Positions 25,602-32,764 of a stretch of 32,764 nucleotides of DNA are shown in pieces. The DNA is from Actinomycetota bacterium. GTDB lineage: Bacteria > Margulisbacteria > Marinamargulisbacteria > GCA-2716485. Both the position numbers and the translations under genes were made by a program. Numbering within the stretch: the first letter of the stretch is position 1; every line of letters starts with the position of its first letter. Location: the NCBI GenBank assembly GCA_002716485.1, contig PBBE01000051.1:1-32764 (forward strand), in the 5' to 3' direction. The notes under the pieces were generated by a model. It ran no database searches. It had not been told where the DNA came from and saw only the letters and a list, made by a program, of their open reading frames with translations.

Positions 25602-25610
25602 ATTATATCA
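25602..25610 (-). promoter_or_regulatory. Extended -10 promoter for pepP (leaderless)
   Basis: On the minus strand TGA-TATAAT (25610-25602) is a perfect -10 with an extended TG, 6 bases before the ATG at 25595. No ribosome site is present. This shows the leaderless pattern on both strands. Confidence 0.65.
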
Positions 25611-25674
25611 TGGGCGGTTTTTGTGGCTTTTTAGGGGGCATATTAATCTTGTGGAACTTGGATATTCTCTTTGA

Positions 25675-25959
25675 CTACAGGGATATTATAGTTTGAATTT
25701 GATTTAGAACATGTTGCATGAGATCAAAGTTAGCAAACTTGATTGAGGTATTGTCATTCTTGCTTGAGGTATTGTCATTAAAGTCAAATGTTAAGTTTCT
25801 TATAGGTGTTTCTTGCTCAGATGAACTGTCGTCAGAATCATGTCTTAATCCATTTCTGGTTGTGGAAAGTCCGCCAAGGGTTGATGGGGTTGGCTGGTAA
25901 GTTGATGGGGGGGTCGCATATGGTGGCTTTTTCATCCAACTCGAAGCTGCTAAATACAT
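25675..25959 (-). CDS. Small Ser/Thr/Asn-rich protein with 7-residue repeat
   Basis: The 94-residue product is unrecognised and mostly low complexity: Pro/Thr/Ser-rich at residues 11-35, Ser/Asp-rich near 42-48, then a tandem 7-residue repeat (NDNTSSK, NDNTSIK) and a short hydrophobic helix at the end (LMQHVLNQIQTIISL). No signal peptide is seen. A strong ribosome site (AGGAG, 7-base spacer) precedes the ATG at 25959, which supports a real gene in spite of its composition. Its disordered Pro/Ser/Thr-rich N-terminus resembles that of the unknown gene upstream of the OTU-like gene. Confidence 0.6.
   Translation of the reverse strand: MYLAASSWMKKPPYATPPSTYQPTPSTLGGLSTTRNGLRHDSDDSSSEQETPIRNLTFDFNDNTSSKNDNTSIKFANFDLMQHVLNQIQTIISL
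25743..25779. repeat. Two 16-base direct repeats, 21-base period
   Basis: TTGAGGTATTGTCATT occurs at 25743-25758 and 25764-25779. The 21-base period equals seven codons and encodes the NDNTS repeat of the small minus-strand gene, so it probably arose by slippage and keeps the frame. Confidence 0.7.
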
Positions 25960-26086
25960 TTTTCTGCTCCTGTGTTTTTATGATTTCCATGTTGTGTATG
26001 GGTTGTATACTATAGTTATCCTATTTTATTTATATAAATAAGTCAATTTTTTTATTTTTTTGTTAATTTATAGATGGGTTATTTTC

Positions 26087-26668
26087 TTAGAGCGGTTGAT
26101 TAGCAGGTCCTTTACGGAGCTCTTTGATGGGTGTTGTGCATAGATCTAAGATCTGGGAGGCGTGTTGGTAGAGGCTGGGTTTGGCCAGGCAAAAATCCAC
26201 TTGATCAAGTAGCTGTTTAGGGATCTGGGTCGGGTCGGTGATGGCGGGTTGACCGCTGATATTTAGACTGGTCGAAACAATGGGTTCATTGACCATGGTC
26301 ATTAATATTTGTAAGGGGCCGTAGTCTGCCCATCGAATGGCGATGTTCGGGTACCCAGGGGCGATGTAGGGCGGTAGTTCCTGGTGTTTGGGTAGGATTA
26401 AGGTGACGGGTCCTGGCCAGCATTTTTGCATGGTTTTATGTTGCATTTCAGAGAGTGGGCCAGTGAGGGTGGCGAGTTGATCTGGGTGACCGATGATGGT
26501 GATGAAGGGTGAGTTTGGGTCCCGGTTTTTGATGTTTTGGATTCGTTTGATGGGGGCTTCTGCTAATCGGCAGGTGAGTCCTAGAAGGGTATCGAAGGGA
26601 AATATACCCACTTGGTTATTTTGGAGTTTATGGGCGATATCTTTTAAGGTGCTTACGGGAATAATCAT
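26087..26668 (-). CDS. tsaC: Threonylcarbamoyl-AMP synthase (YrdC/Sua5 domain)
   Basis: This enzyme makes threonylcarbamoyl-AMP from threonine, bicarbonate and ATP, the first step of the t6A modification at tRNA position 37. The 193 residues form a single YrdC domain, with FPFDTLLGLTCRL near 23-35, IKNRDPNSPFITIIG, CWPGPVTLILP, the IAIRWADYG segment and STSLNISGQPA. There is no C-terminal Sua5 domain, so it is the short TsaC type. The ATG overlaps the stop of the GspE-like gene (ATGA), so it ends the mreB-gspE-tsaC unit. The 127-base gap after it is AT-rich and includes a 14-base AT palindrome (26027-26040). Confidence 0.93.
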   Translation of the reverse strand: MIIPVSTLKDIAHKLQNNQVGIFPFDTLLGLTCRLAEAPIKRIQNIKNRDPNSPFITIIGHPDQLATLTGPLSEMQHKTMQKCWPGPVTLILPKHQELPPYIAPGYPNIAIRWADYGPLQILMTMVNEPIVSTSLNISGQPAITDPTQIPKQLLDQVDFCLAKPSLYQHASQILDLCTTPIKELRKGPANQPL

Positions 26669-27945
26669 TGGTATCTGTCCTCGCTTTCAAAGGGGATAAA
26701 GGATCCTAGCTGGGGATCTTTGAGTAAGTCGGTGAGTGCGTAGGCAGAATTTGGGTCAGGTAGTGCCAAAAATTCTTGCTTGAGGTGACGGCCAATGACT
26801 CTTTTTTCATGGCAGTAGTGACATTTTTTTTGGGGGACGGGGACGCAATGGGGGCAATACTGGGGCTGTAATCGTTGGGAGATGATGGCATTTAAGGAAT
26901 GACGGATCAGGAACGGGTCCAGATCAAAATTTAAGAGCCGTAATAGACTGGATGTCGTGGTACTGGTATGTAAGCTGGATAAAACCAAGTGTCCGGTATG
27001 GGCGGCTTCTAAGGCAATTTGGGCTGTTTTTTTGTCCCGGATTTCTCCGATCATGATAATGTCAGGGTCTTGACGTAATATGGCCTTGAGTCCCTTATCA
27101 AAGTGATAGTCTTGTTTGGCTTGGATTTGGGATTGGCGGGCCCCTTTAATTTCTTGTTCGATGGGGTCTTCAAGGGTCACGACTTGGCCACGTTTTTTAG
27201 CAATGAGGTGGTTCAGACATGCGTAAAGGGTACTGCTTTTTCCTGAACCGGTGGGGCCTGTGATTAATAGTAGGCCGGACTCTTGTTCTAAGGCGATTTC
27301 GAGTTGCTCTTGAATTTGAGGGGACATGCCCAGCTGATCTAGCTGTGGGTTTTGCGTGTTACTATTGAGTCTTAGTGCGAAATCTTTGCCATGATAGCTT
27401 GGGATACTGGCGACCCGGATATCCACATGCTGGTCTTGGTTGTGATAGTGGAGTCGACCGTCTTGGGGGCCTTGTTCTTCGTCGTTTAGGTGGGCATGAA
27501 AACAGATGAGTTGGGCTAAACGTTGGCTGGACCTTGGGTCAAATGTATAGTGCTCATGCAACTGCCCATGGCAACGATATTGGCTCTGCATTCCTTTGGG
27601 GGTTTCAGAAAGGTGGATATCGGTTGCATTTTCTATCAATGCGTTGGCAATTAATCGTTCGTGTAGGGGCGGGTGTTGGCGCTGGCCTGAGAATAGCGCT
27701 TTATTATAATCATCTTCAGGAATTAGATAGGTGCGTATTGTTTTGCCACTTTTTTGTTCGAGGGTACAGGTATCTGGTGGGGTTGCATTGGGGTACCCAA
27801 GTCCAATTTCTGTATGGGTTTCATATAAAGGAATCCAGTGGGGGACCTCATTAAAAAGGGCGTTGTTTAGGTCTGGGTCAGGAATGGGCTTGCTCAGAAA
27901 TGGCATGCCGAGAACAGGGGCCTTGTCAGGGTGTGGGTCGTTCAT
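26665..27945 (-). CDS. GspE/PilB-type secretion or pilus ATPase
   Basis: The 426-residue ATPase powers a type II secretion or type IV pilus machine from the inner membrane. Signatures are Walker A GPTGSGKS (230-237), the Asp box TLEDPIE (257-263), Walker B DPDIIMIGEIRD (293-304) and the His box AAHTGHLVLSSLHT (314-327). The C-terminal zinc site is unusually compact: C364, C367, C375 and C378, with only 7 residues between the two pairs, whereas relatives commonly have a few dozen. The N1 domain present in full-length PilB is missing or very short. It follows mreB by 16 bases. No other pilus or secretion genes are in the window. Confidence 0.92.
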   Translation of the reverse strand: MNDPHPDKAPVLGMPFLSKPIPDPDLNNALFNEVPHWIPLYETHTEIGLGYPNATPPDTCTLEQKSGKTIRTYLIPEDDYNKALFSGQRQHPPLHERLIANALIENATDIHLSETPKGMQSQYRCHGQLHEHYTFDPRSSQRLAQLICFHAHLNDEEQGPQDGRLHYHNQDQHVDIRVASIPSYHGKDFALRLNSNTQNPQLDQLGMSPQIQEQLEIALEQESGLLLITGPTGSGKSSTLYACLNHLIAKKRGQVVTLEDPIEQEIKGARQSQIQAKQDYHFDKGLKAILRQDPDIIMIGEIRDKKTAQIALEAAHTGHLVLSSLHTSTTTSSLLRLLNFDLDPFLIRHSLNAIISQRLQPQYCPHCVPVPQKKCHYCHEKRVIGRHLKQEFLALPDPNSAYALTDLLKDPQLGSFIPFESEDRYQ

Positions 27946-27961
27946 TCAGGGGGCAGTGCGT

Positions 27962-29023
27962 TTACTCTGAAATTAAGACTTTTTTGAGCACTTCAATTTC
28001 ACTGAGTGCTTTTCCTGTCCCGATGGCCACACATTCCAATGGGTTTTCAGCAATTTTAGTGGCAATATCGGTTTCCGATTGAATATGTTTGTCCAGGTCC
28101 TTTAATAGGGCGCCGCCACCAGCAAGGGTGATCCCGAGATCCATGATATCTGAGGATAGCTCTGGGGGTGTTTTTTCCAAGGTGGTCTTAATTCCGTCCA
28201 CAATGGTTCGGATCGGTTCGTATAGGGCCTCACGGACCTCAGCACTAGTAATGGAAAATGTTTTTGGTAAGCCAGAGACCAAGTCACGGCCCCTTACTTC
28301 AAGGGTTTTGTCTTCTTTACTGTCATAGGCAGATCCCAATTTGATTTTAATGTCCTCTGCAGTTCGTTCACCAATCAGTAATCGGTAGTTGTCTCGGCAA
28401 TGGGAAATAATGGCTTCGTCCATTTCGTCTCCTGCCACTCGAATGGACTTGGCGACCACAATACCGCCTAAGGAAATGACCGCGACTTCAGTGGTTCCAC
28501 CCCCAATATCCACGATCATGCTTCCAGCCGGTTCAGAAACAGGTAAGTTGGCTCCGATAGCAGCGGCCATCGGCTCTTCAATAAGATAGGCTTCTTTGGC
28601 GCCGGCATGATAAGTGGCGTCTAATACCGCACGTTTTTCTACACCGGTAATTCCAGACGGGACCCCTACAATGATTCTGGGTTTGAATAAGAGTCGGCTG
28701 GGAAGTGCTTTTTTAATGAAGTATTTTAACATGGTCTCAGTGATATCAAAGTCAGCAATGACGCCATCTCGTAATGGTCGAACTGCCACCACGTTACCGG
28801 GCGTTCGTCCAATCATTCGCTTGGCTTCGTCACCTACAGCTAGTACTAAATTCTTTTTGTTATCAAGGGCCACTACCGAAGGCTCTTGAATGGTAATGCC
28901 TTGGCCTTGTGAAAAGACCAGGGTATTGGCGGTTCCTAGGTCAATTCCTAGGTCGCATCTTAAGACGGGTAAAAGTCGGTATAGAAATGAGTCGTTTTCT
29001 TGGTTTTTGAAAAATTTCTTCAT
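27962..29023 (-). CDS. mreB: Rod shape-determining protein MreB
   Basis: MreB is the actin-like protein that guides side-wall synthesis in rod-shaped cells. The 353-residue product has the actin-fold motifs: [13 protein letters not shown] (phosphate 1), [19 protein letters not shown] (phosphate 2) and [14 protein letters not shown] (adenosine). Also seen are [27 protein letters not shown] and [10 protein letters not shown]. The N-terminus carries a short basic/aromatic extension ([18 protein letters not shown]) before the fold, which might touch the membrane. mreC and mreD do not follow; a GspE-like ATPase does. A strong promoter lies about 96 bases upstream, with a GGA ribosome site at a longer than usual distance. 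Confidence 0.97.
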   Translation of the reverse strand: MKKFFKNQENDSFLYRLLPVLRCDLGIDLGTANTLVFSQGQGITIQEPSVVALDNKKNLVLAVGDEAKRMIGRTPGNVVAVRPLRDGVIADFDITETMLKYFIKKALPSRLLFKPRIIVGVPSGITGVEKRAVLDATYHAGAKEAYLIEEPMAAAIGANLPVSEPAGSMIVDIGGGTTEVAVISLGGIVVAKSIRVAGDEMDEAIISHCRDNYRLLIGERTAEDIKIKLGSAYDSKEDKTLEVRGRDLVSGLPKTFSITSAEVREALYEPIRTIVDGIKTTLEKTPPELSSDIMDLGITLAGGGALLKDLDKHIQSETDIATKIAENPLECVAIGTGKALSEIEVLKKVLISE

Positions 29024-29118
29024 AAGTTTGAGGTCCTTTTTTGGGATTTTTTTTGGGTATTTTTGGCGTCCAATAAGAAAATCACCTGTGAAATATAGAC
29101 AGTTATTAGCTAGAATGG

Positions 29119-29147
29119 ACTATAGCATGATGCAAGGGTTTTCGCAA
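29119..29147 (-). promoter_or_regulatory. Sigma70-type promoter for mreB
   Basis: On the minus strand TTGCGA (29147-29142), 17 bases, and TATAGT (29124-29119) with an upstream TGC give a strong promoter. Unlike the leaderless genes here, it leaves a leader of about 90 bases before the mreB ATG at 29023. Confidence 0.65.
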
Positions 29148-29190
29148 GGTAATTGAAAGGGGGATGACGTGTTGATTGGGTTAAGTAGGC

Positions 29191-30174
29191 TTAGGCTCGG
29201 CTATTAAGGCAGTTTCCTGGGATTAGATAGTTGCTGACATAATCAGATATGGCCTCGTCTAGGGAGCGGCACTGAACGGGACATCCTTTGCTTTTGAGTT
29301 GCGTCATGGGCGCTTCGGTGAAGTATTGGTACTGGTTTCGAATATCGTTGGGCATATCTATATAGTGGATATTACTGGGTTGATTGAGGGCGTTAAACAA
29401 GGCATTGGCAAGTTCACTAAATGAATGGGCTTGTCCTGTACCGATGTTAAAAATACCGCTGACGGACTGGTTTTGGTAGAGCCACCACATGAGCCTTGTA
29501 CAGTCTTTTACATAGACAAAGTCTCTTCGTTGACCGCCATGGGGGTAATCGGGGTGGTGGGATTTGAATAGGGTGACTTTTTGATCACTTTGGATGTCAT
29601 AGAAGGCTTTGCATGCCACGCTTCTCATGCTTTTTTTGTGGTATTCGTTGGGGCCAAAGACATTAAAAAATTTAAGACCGACGCTATGATTGATCAGGTC
29701 TTTTTGTTGGGCATATAAATCAAATGCGTGTTTGGAATAGCCGTATCGGTTAATGGGTTGTAATTGGGAGAGTTGCTTGGGTTCGTCACTAAAGCCCAGG
29801 GTTCCGTCTCCATAGGTGGCGGCACTACTTGCGTACATGAAATAGATCCCTTTTTTCACGGCCCATTCACAAAGGTGCTTGGTATAGTGGGTATTATTTT
29901 CATATAGCTCGCTCATATTGGTTTCAGTAGTGGCAGAGTGTGCACCCATATGAATGATGGCGCTAATGGGGGCTAGTTGGGCATCGTCAGATTTGATTTG
30001 GGCAAGAAAGTCATGCTTGTCACAGTAATCTGTAAATTGTAAGGACACTAAGTTTTTCCAACTATCGCTGGTGTGAATGGCGTCTACGACCAAGATATCA
30101 GTGATACCATGTTGATTAAGCTCCCAAATGAATGCACTACCGATGAACCCTGCTCCGCCAGTAACGACGACCAT
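29191..30174 (-). CDS. hldD: ADP-L-glycero-D-manno-heptose 6-epimerase
   Basis: HldD inverts carbon 6 of ADP-heptose to make the heptose donor for the LPS inner core. The 327-residue SDR protein begins with the NAD(P)-binding GGAGFIG, then YASSAATYGDGTLGF, the catalytic YGYSK, and the family-specific KFFNVFGPNEYHKKSMRSVA, RRDFVYVKDC and GIFNIGTGQAHSF. The ATG at 30174 is chosen because GGAGG sits 7 bases before it, and the in-frame ATG at 30231 lies inside the promoter -35. It points to a diderm with heptose-containing LPS. It is a single gene divergent from the FKBP gene; the other heptose genes are elsewhere. Confidence 0.95.
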   Translation of the reverse strand: MVVVTGGAGFIGSAFIWELNQHGITDILVVDAIHTSDSWKNLVSLQFTDYCDKHDFLAQIKSDDAQLAPISAIIHMGAHSATTETNMSELYENNTHYTKHLCEWAVKKGIYFMYASSAATYGDGTLGFSDEPKQLSQLQPINRYGYSKHAFDLYAQQKDLINHSVGLKFFNVFGPNEYHKKSMRSVACKAFYDIQSDQKVTLFKSHHPDYPHGGQRRDFVYVKDCTRLMWWLYQNQSVSGIFNIGTGQAHSFSELANALFNALNQPSNIHYIDMPNDIRNQYQYFTEAPMTQLKSKGCPVQCRSLDEAISDYVSNYLIPGNCLNSRA

Positions 30175-30201
30175 AATCTTGCCTCCTATATTAATGTGTT
30201 T

Positions 30202-30231
30202 ATGATAGCGTACTTGTGAGTCCTTTGTCAT
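30202..30231 (-). promoter_or_regulatory. Promoter for hldD
   Basis: On the minus strand ATGACA (30231-30226), 18 bases, and TATCAT (30207-30202) form a likely promoter about 28 bases before the hldD start, with GGAGG in between. A plus-strand TATAAT at 30268-30273 probably serves the divergent FKBP gene. Confidence 0.55.
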
Positions 30232-30307
30232 GGGGATTACTGGCTATGATACTATGGGCATGCGGGGTATAATAGGGTCGTAGTGAGTTTGAGAAAAGGG
30301 GTTATAA

Positions 30308-30754
30308 ATGGTCAAAATGGTGGTCCAGATGGGGGATTTGGTAACAGTGAATTATACGTTAACTTATAAAGATGGGGTGATCTTTGATAGTACCCGCTAC
30401 AAAGACCCGCTGGTTTTTCGGGTAGGCGAATTGGCCTTTATTCCAGGTATAGAAGCCCATGTGATGGGCATGGCAGTGGGTCAAAATAAACGGGTTGAAT
30501 TACACCCTTCTTTTTCCTTTGGCCCTCATGATCCCTCTCTGGTTCATGAGTACCCGATTCATATGTTGGACCCTTTGCCAAAAGTGGGAGATCGTATTGT
30601 GGTTACGATGAGGGATGGCTTTAAATTGAAGGCGACGGTAGTCGAGCTAGGCGATCAGACCGTGACTTTGGATGGCAACCCTGAACAAGCAGGAAAAGAG
30701 ATGGTTTTGTATTTGGAGATTCTAGATTTGGTGAAGGTGGGGGATGAGGAGTAA
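30308..30754 (+). CDS. SlyD-like FKBP peptidyl-prolyl isomerase
   Basis: This 148-residue protein is a prolyl cis-trans isomerase and folding helper of the SlyD type. The FKBP core begins at GDLVTVNYTLTYKDG with FDST and PGIEAHVMGMAVGQ; an insert-in-flap domain (about 75-125) carries the chaperone part, followed by the returning FKBP strand VLYLEILDL. The His/Cys-rich metal-binding tail of E. coli SlyD is missing. A ribosome site (AAGGGG) 7 bases before ATG 30308 supports this start; ATG 30329 would match the usual family start more closely. It diverges from hldD and precedes nusA. Confidence 0.93.
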   Translation: MVKMVVQMGDLVTVNYTLTYKDGVIFDSTRYKDPLVFRVGELAFIPGIEAHVMGMAVGQNKRVELHPSFSFGPHDPSLVHEYPIHMLDPLPKVGDRIVVTMRDGFKLKATVVELGDQTVTLDGNPEQAGKEMVLYLEILDLVKVGDEE

Positions 30755-30787
30755 GGGGGTATATAGGTGGGTTTATGGCTGTAGATA

Positions 30788-30816
30788 TTGACTTACAAGG
30801 CCAGTATCGCTAGAAT
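30788..30816 (+). promoter_or_regulatory. Consensus promoter for nusA-infB
   Basis: TTGACT (30788-30793), 17 bases, TAGAAT (30811-30816) is one of the best promoters in the window. It lies upstream of an intrinsic terminator and about 130 bases before nusA, so the leader contains a termination site. Confidence 0.7.
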
Positions 30817-30863
30817 ATCTAGTGTATGCAGCATTCATTTGTTGTTCAAGTAGCGCCTAAGTG

Positions 30864-30886
30864 AAGTGGGTTTTCCCACTTTTTTG
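30864..30886 (+). terminator. Intrinsic terminator in the nusA leader
   Basis: AAGTGGG-TTTT-CCCACTT (30864-30881) forms a perfect 7-base-pair hairpin followed by TTTTG. It may end the FKBP transcript, but because the nusA promoter is upstream of it, it also sits in the nusA leader and could act as an attenuator. Confidence 0.75.
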
Positions 30887-30954
30887 TTGTTATAGGGGCT
30901 ATTTTATGGGGGATGACTAAACGATGCAAAAACAAAATAAGCGAGGGTATGGGT

Positions 30955-32352
30955 ATGTTATTAATTGAAAATTTGGCACAGGTTGCGAATCAAATTGAAG
31001 CGGAGCGGGGCGTGAGTCGAGAAACGTTATTTTCGGCCATTGAGCAGGCGTTAATTTCGGCATGTCGTAAGATGTTTGAAAATGAGATGGAGTTTCGGGT
31101 TGCGTTGCATGAAGAGACTGGCGAGGCAACGATTTATCGGGTTTATGAAGTGGTGTCTGAAGTGGAAGAGGCTCATACCCAAATGGCATTAAAAGAGGCC
31201 AAGAAACATCGCGCTACCATTAAAGTGGGGGATACTTTGGAAATTCAACAGGATATTCCTAATTTTGGACGTATTGCGGCCCAAACGGCTAAGCAAGTCA
31301 TTGTCCAACGGATTCGAGAGGCTGAAAAACAATCGGTATTTGAGGAGTTTAGTGAAAAAGAAGGAAAGGTCTTATCAGGAGTGGTTCAACGTGTTGAGGC
31401 GCGAAATTACTTGATTAATTTAGGTCGTACGGAAGCCATTTTACCCTTTAGAGAAGTGATTTCAGGGGAGACGTTTCACTTGAAAGATCGGATTAAGGTC
31501 TATGTGATTGGGGTGGATAAGGGGTCTCGTGGTAACGTGGTTACTATTTCTCGGACCCATGGCGGATTGCTTCGCTGTTTATTAGAGGCAGAGGTTCCTG
31601 AAATTCAAGAAGGAATTATTGATGTGATATCGGTGGCAAGGGAGCCAGGAAAGCGGGCCAAAGTGGCGGTTAAAAGTAATAGTCCGACCATTGGTGCGGT
31701 GGGTACTTGTGTGGGGCAAATGGGGAGTCGGATTCAAGTGGTAACCAAGGAGTTATCTGGTGAGCGTATTGATATTTTGGAATGGCATGAAGATCCCAGA
31801 GCCTTTATTGCGTCGGCTTTAAAGCCAGCTAAGGTGTCCAGTGTTACTATTTTAGATGAAGATGCCAAAACGGCTCGAGTCGTAGTGCCGAATGACCAGT
31901 TGTCTTTGGCCATTGGTAAACGGGGTGTGAATGTTCGGTTATCTGTTCGCTTGACGGGTTGGAATTTGGATATTTTAAGTGAAGAAGAAGACGGTAAGGG
32001 TGGTGCTGAGGACTCAGGTCTTTCATTGGAAGAAAAATTAAAAGCGTCTCAGGAAACGACTGATGAGGGTGAGTCTACAGAGGTAAGTGATGCGGCTGAG
32101 GCGAGTGAGGATGCTCCTGTATCGGGTCTGGCGGCTAAAATTCAACAAGAAGCTCAGTCAGATGCTACTGAGGCTAGCTCAGAAGAAGCGTCGTCAGATG
32201 TCGCTGAAAGTGATCCCGCTGAGGAAGCCGCCGATTCAGATGAGTCAGTGTCAGATTCAGCAGAAACATCTGCTGCTGATCAAGGGACTGATAAGCCAGA
32301 GTCAGAATCAGCTTCAACTCCGGTCGAGGTTGCAGAAAACCAGGACGCGTGA
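30955..32352 (+). CDS. nusA: Transcription termination/antitermination protein NusA
   Basis: NusA binds RNA polymerase and controls pausing, termination and antitermination. The 465-residue product holds the polymerase-binding N-terminal domain (LIENLAQVANQIEAERGVSR onward), S1 (GKVLSGVVQRVEARNYLINL), KH1 with GTCVGQMGSRIQ and KH2 with IGKRGVNVRLSVRLTGW. A tail of about 120 residues rich in Ser, Glu, Ala and Asp follows, in place of the acidic repeats of E. coli; it looks disordered. ATG 30955 has GAGGG 7 bases before it; ATG 30949 and ATG 30913 are in frame and possible. rimP, which usually precedes nusA, and ylxR, which often follows, are absent here. Confidence 0.95.
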   Translation: MLLIENLAQVANQIEAERGVSRETLFSAIEQALISACRKMFENEMEFRVALHEETGEATIYRVYEVVSEVEEAHTQMALKEAKKHRATIKVGDTLEIQQDIPNFGRIAAQTAKQVIVQRIREAEKQSVFEEFSEKEGKVLSGVVQRVEARNYLINLGRTEAILPFREVISGETFHLKDRIKVYVIGVDKGSRGNVVTISRTHGGLLRCLLEAEVPEIQEGIIDVISVAREPGKRAKVAVKSNSPTIGAVGTCVGQMGSRIQVVTKELSGERIDILEWHEDPRAFIASALKPAKVSSVTILDEDAKTARVVVPNDQLSLAIGKRGVNVRLSVRLTGWNLDILSEEEDGKGGAEDSGLSLEEKLKASQETTDEGESTEVSDAAEASEDAPVSGLAAKIQQEAQSDATEASSEEASSDVAESDPAEEAADSDESVSDSAETSAADQGTDKPESESASTPVEVAENQDA

Positions 32353-32427
32353 TCTGTGCTTTTACTTAAGGGTTAACTGGCCACTGGTCGAGATGGGGGC
32401 TTTTTGCTACACTTTGTAAGGAGCTTT

Positions 32428-32447
32428 GTATATTGCTTGCAGTATAC
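32428..32447. repeat. Imperfect 20-base palindrome before infB
   Basis: GTATA-t-TGC-tt-GCA-g-TATAC (32428-32447) lies in the 126-base nusA-infB gap. With one mismatched pair it could form a hairpin or be a protein site, 32 bases before the infB start. The gap has no clear terminator otherwise. Confidence 0.4.
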
Positions 32448-32478
32448 CTGGCTTTGACGCCTGAAGGAGTGATGGTTT

Positions 32479-32764
32479 TTGAAAGTATTGCAATTGGCTA
32501 AAGAATTAAATATCCCCATTCAAGAATTGATGGGCATTTTTCGTGAGAATCGGATGAGAATTAAGTCGTCTAATGTGAAGTTAGATCCGGCTAAAGTCGA
32601 TATGGTGAAGCGCATTGTCCGGTCTCGGCAATTGAGTGCTCAGAAACAAGAGCAGGTCTTTGAGGCAAAAGATATTCAGTTGGATGACCGGGTGTATCGG
32701 GTCAATGAATTGGTCTCAGTGTTGGATTTGGCCTTGCCTGAATTAATGAAGTTCTTTTTGAAAA
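32479..32764 (+). CDS. infB: Translation initiation factor IF-2, N-terminal part (cut by window end)
   Basis: The visible 95 residues match the N-terminal IF2_N domains of IF-2, the GTPase that places initiator tRNA on the ribosome: KVLQLAKELNIPIQELMGIF, then a second copy near VYRVNELVSVLDLALPELMK. The GTPase domain lies beyond the window. The start is TTG at 32479, because a TGA at 32470-32472 closes the frame upstream and no ATG fits; AAGGAG (32464-32469) lies 9 bases before it. An ATG at 32472 is in another frame. Position after nusA is the standard arrangement. Confidence 0.92.
   Translation, partial: MKVLQLAKELNIPIQELMGIFRENRMRIKSSNVKLDPAKVDMVKRIVRSRQLSAQKQEQVFEAKDIQLDDRVYRVNELVSVLDLALPELMKFFLK

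Noticed and set aside
26027-26040. 14-base AT palindrome TATTTATATAAATA
   Set aside because: Lies in a very AT-rich gap where such palindromes arise by chance; no GC-containing stem or tract to suggest a terminator.
28089-29156. Open frames on the plus strand across mreB
   Set aside because: They are antisense shadows of the well-conserved mreB gene with no starts or motifs of their own.
1-32764. Reassignment of TAA as a sense codon
   Set aside because: Intact genes such as hisZ, sepF and the DEAD-box helicase end in TAA at the expected family length, so only local readthrough or mutation can explain the two internal TAAs.
1-32764. Mobile elements, tRNA genes and CRISPR arrays
   Set aside because: Intergenic gaps were read for transposase-like frames, terminal repeats, T-loop sequences and repeat-spacer patterns, and none was convincing.

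Overview
The window reads as a chromosomal stretch of a diderm (Gram-negative type) bacterium outside the Proteobacteria. An outer membrane is suggested by a heptose epimerase for LPS (hldD), a probable lipoprotein and a secreted protein with a barrel-like end. Next to these are genes more typical of Cyanobacteria-related, Firmicutes or Actinobacteria lineages: sepF beside yggS, a YqeG-type HAD phosphatase, and the short HisG that needs HisZ. A lineage near Cyanobacteria/Melainabacteria/Margulisbacteria, or a diderm Firmicute, would fit; this is inference from gene content only. I saw no tRNA, rRNA, CRISPR array, transposase or integrase.

Layout. 1-3154: two large unrecognised genes, one cut by the window edge and one secreted. 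3220-7921: a small radical SAM gene, glyQ, glyS and an enoyl-thioester-reductase-like gene. 7918-8187 (minus): a small gene with a good promoter and ribosome site, interrupted by an in-frame TAA. 8334-9026: sfsA. 9059-11033 (minus): two AT-rich unknown genes, one with ankyrin-like repeats. 11195-14303: yggS-sepF-mazG-folC, tightly packed. 14379-15662: a DEAD-box helicase. 15902-17528 (minus): a two-gene unit whose second product carries an OTU-protease-like Asp-Gly-x-Cys/His signature. 17578-20361: nif3-like, hisZ, hisG, yqeG. 20543-23000: a small secreted protein, a minus-strand pair of unknown genes and a lipoprotein. 23272-24228: holA (DNA polymerase III delta) split by an in-frame TAA. 24225-30174 (minus): aminopeptidase P, a small repeat protein, tsaC/sua5, a GspE/PilB ATPase, mreB and hldD. 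30308-32764: SlyD-like FKBP, nusA and the start of infB.

Two properties run through the window. First, ten genes have a -10 box only 6-10 bases before the start codon and no ribosome site, so many transcripts are probably leaderless, while genes inside operons often keep Shine-Dalgarno sites. Second, the plus strand is rich in G and T whichever strand is coding, as expected if it is the leading strand under strong strand-biased mutation.

Most recognised genes are housekeeping: translation, nucleotide and folate clean-up, cell shape and division, histidine entry reaction, DNA replication, LPS. The unusual content is the OTU-like pair, the two in-frame TAA codons (one inside a normally essential gene), the leaderless promoter pattern, and an intrinsic terminator between a consensus promoter and nusA.
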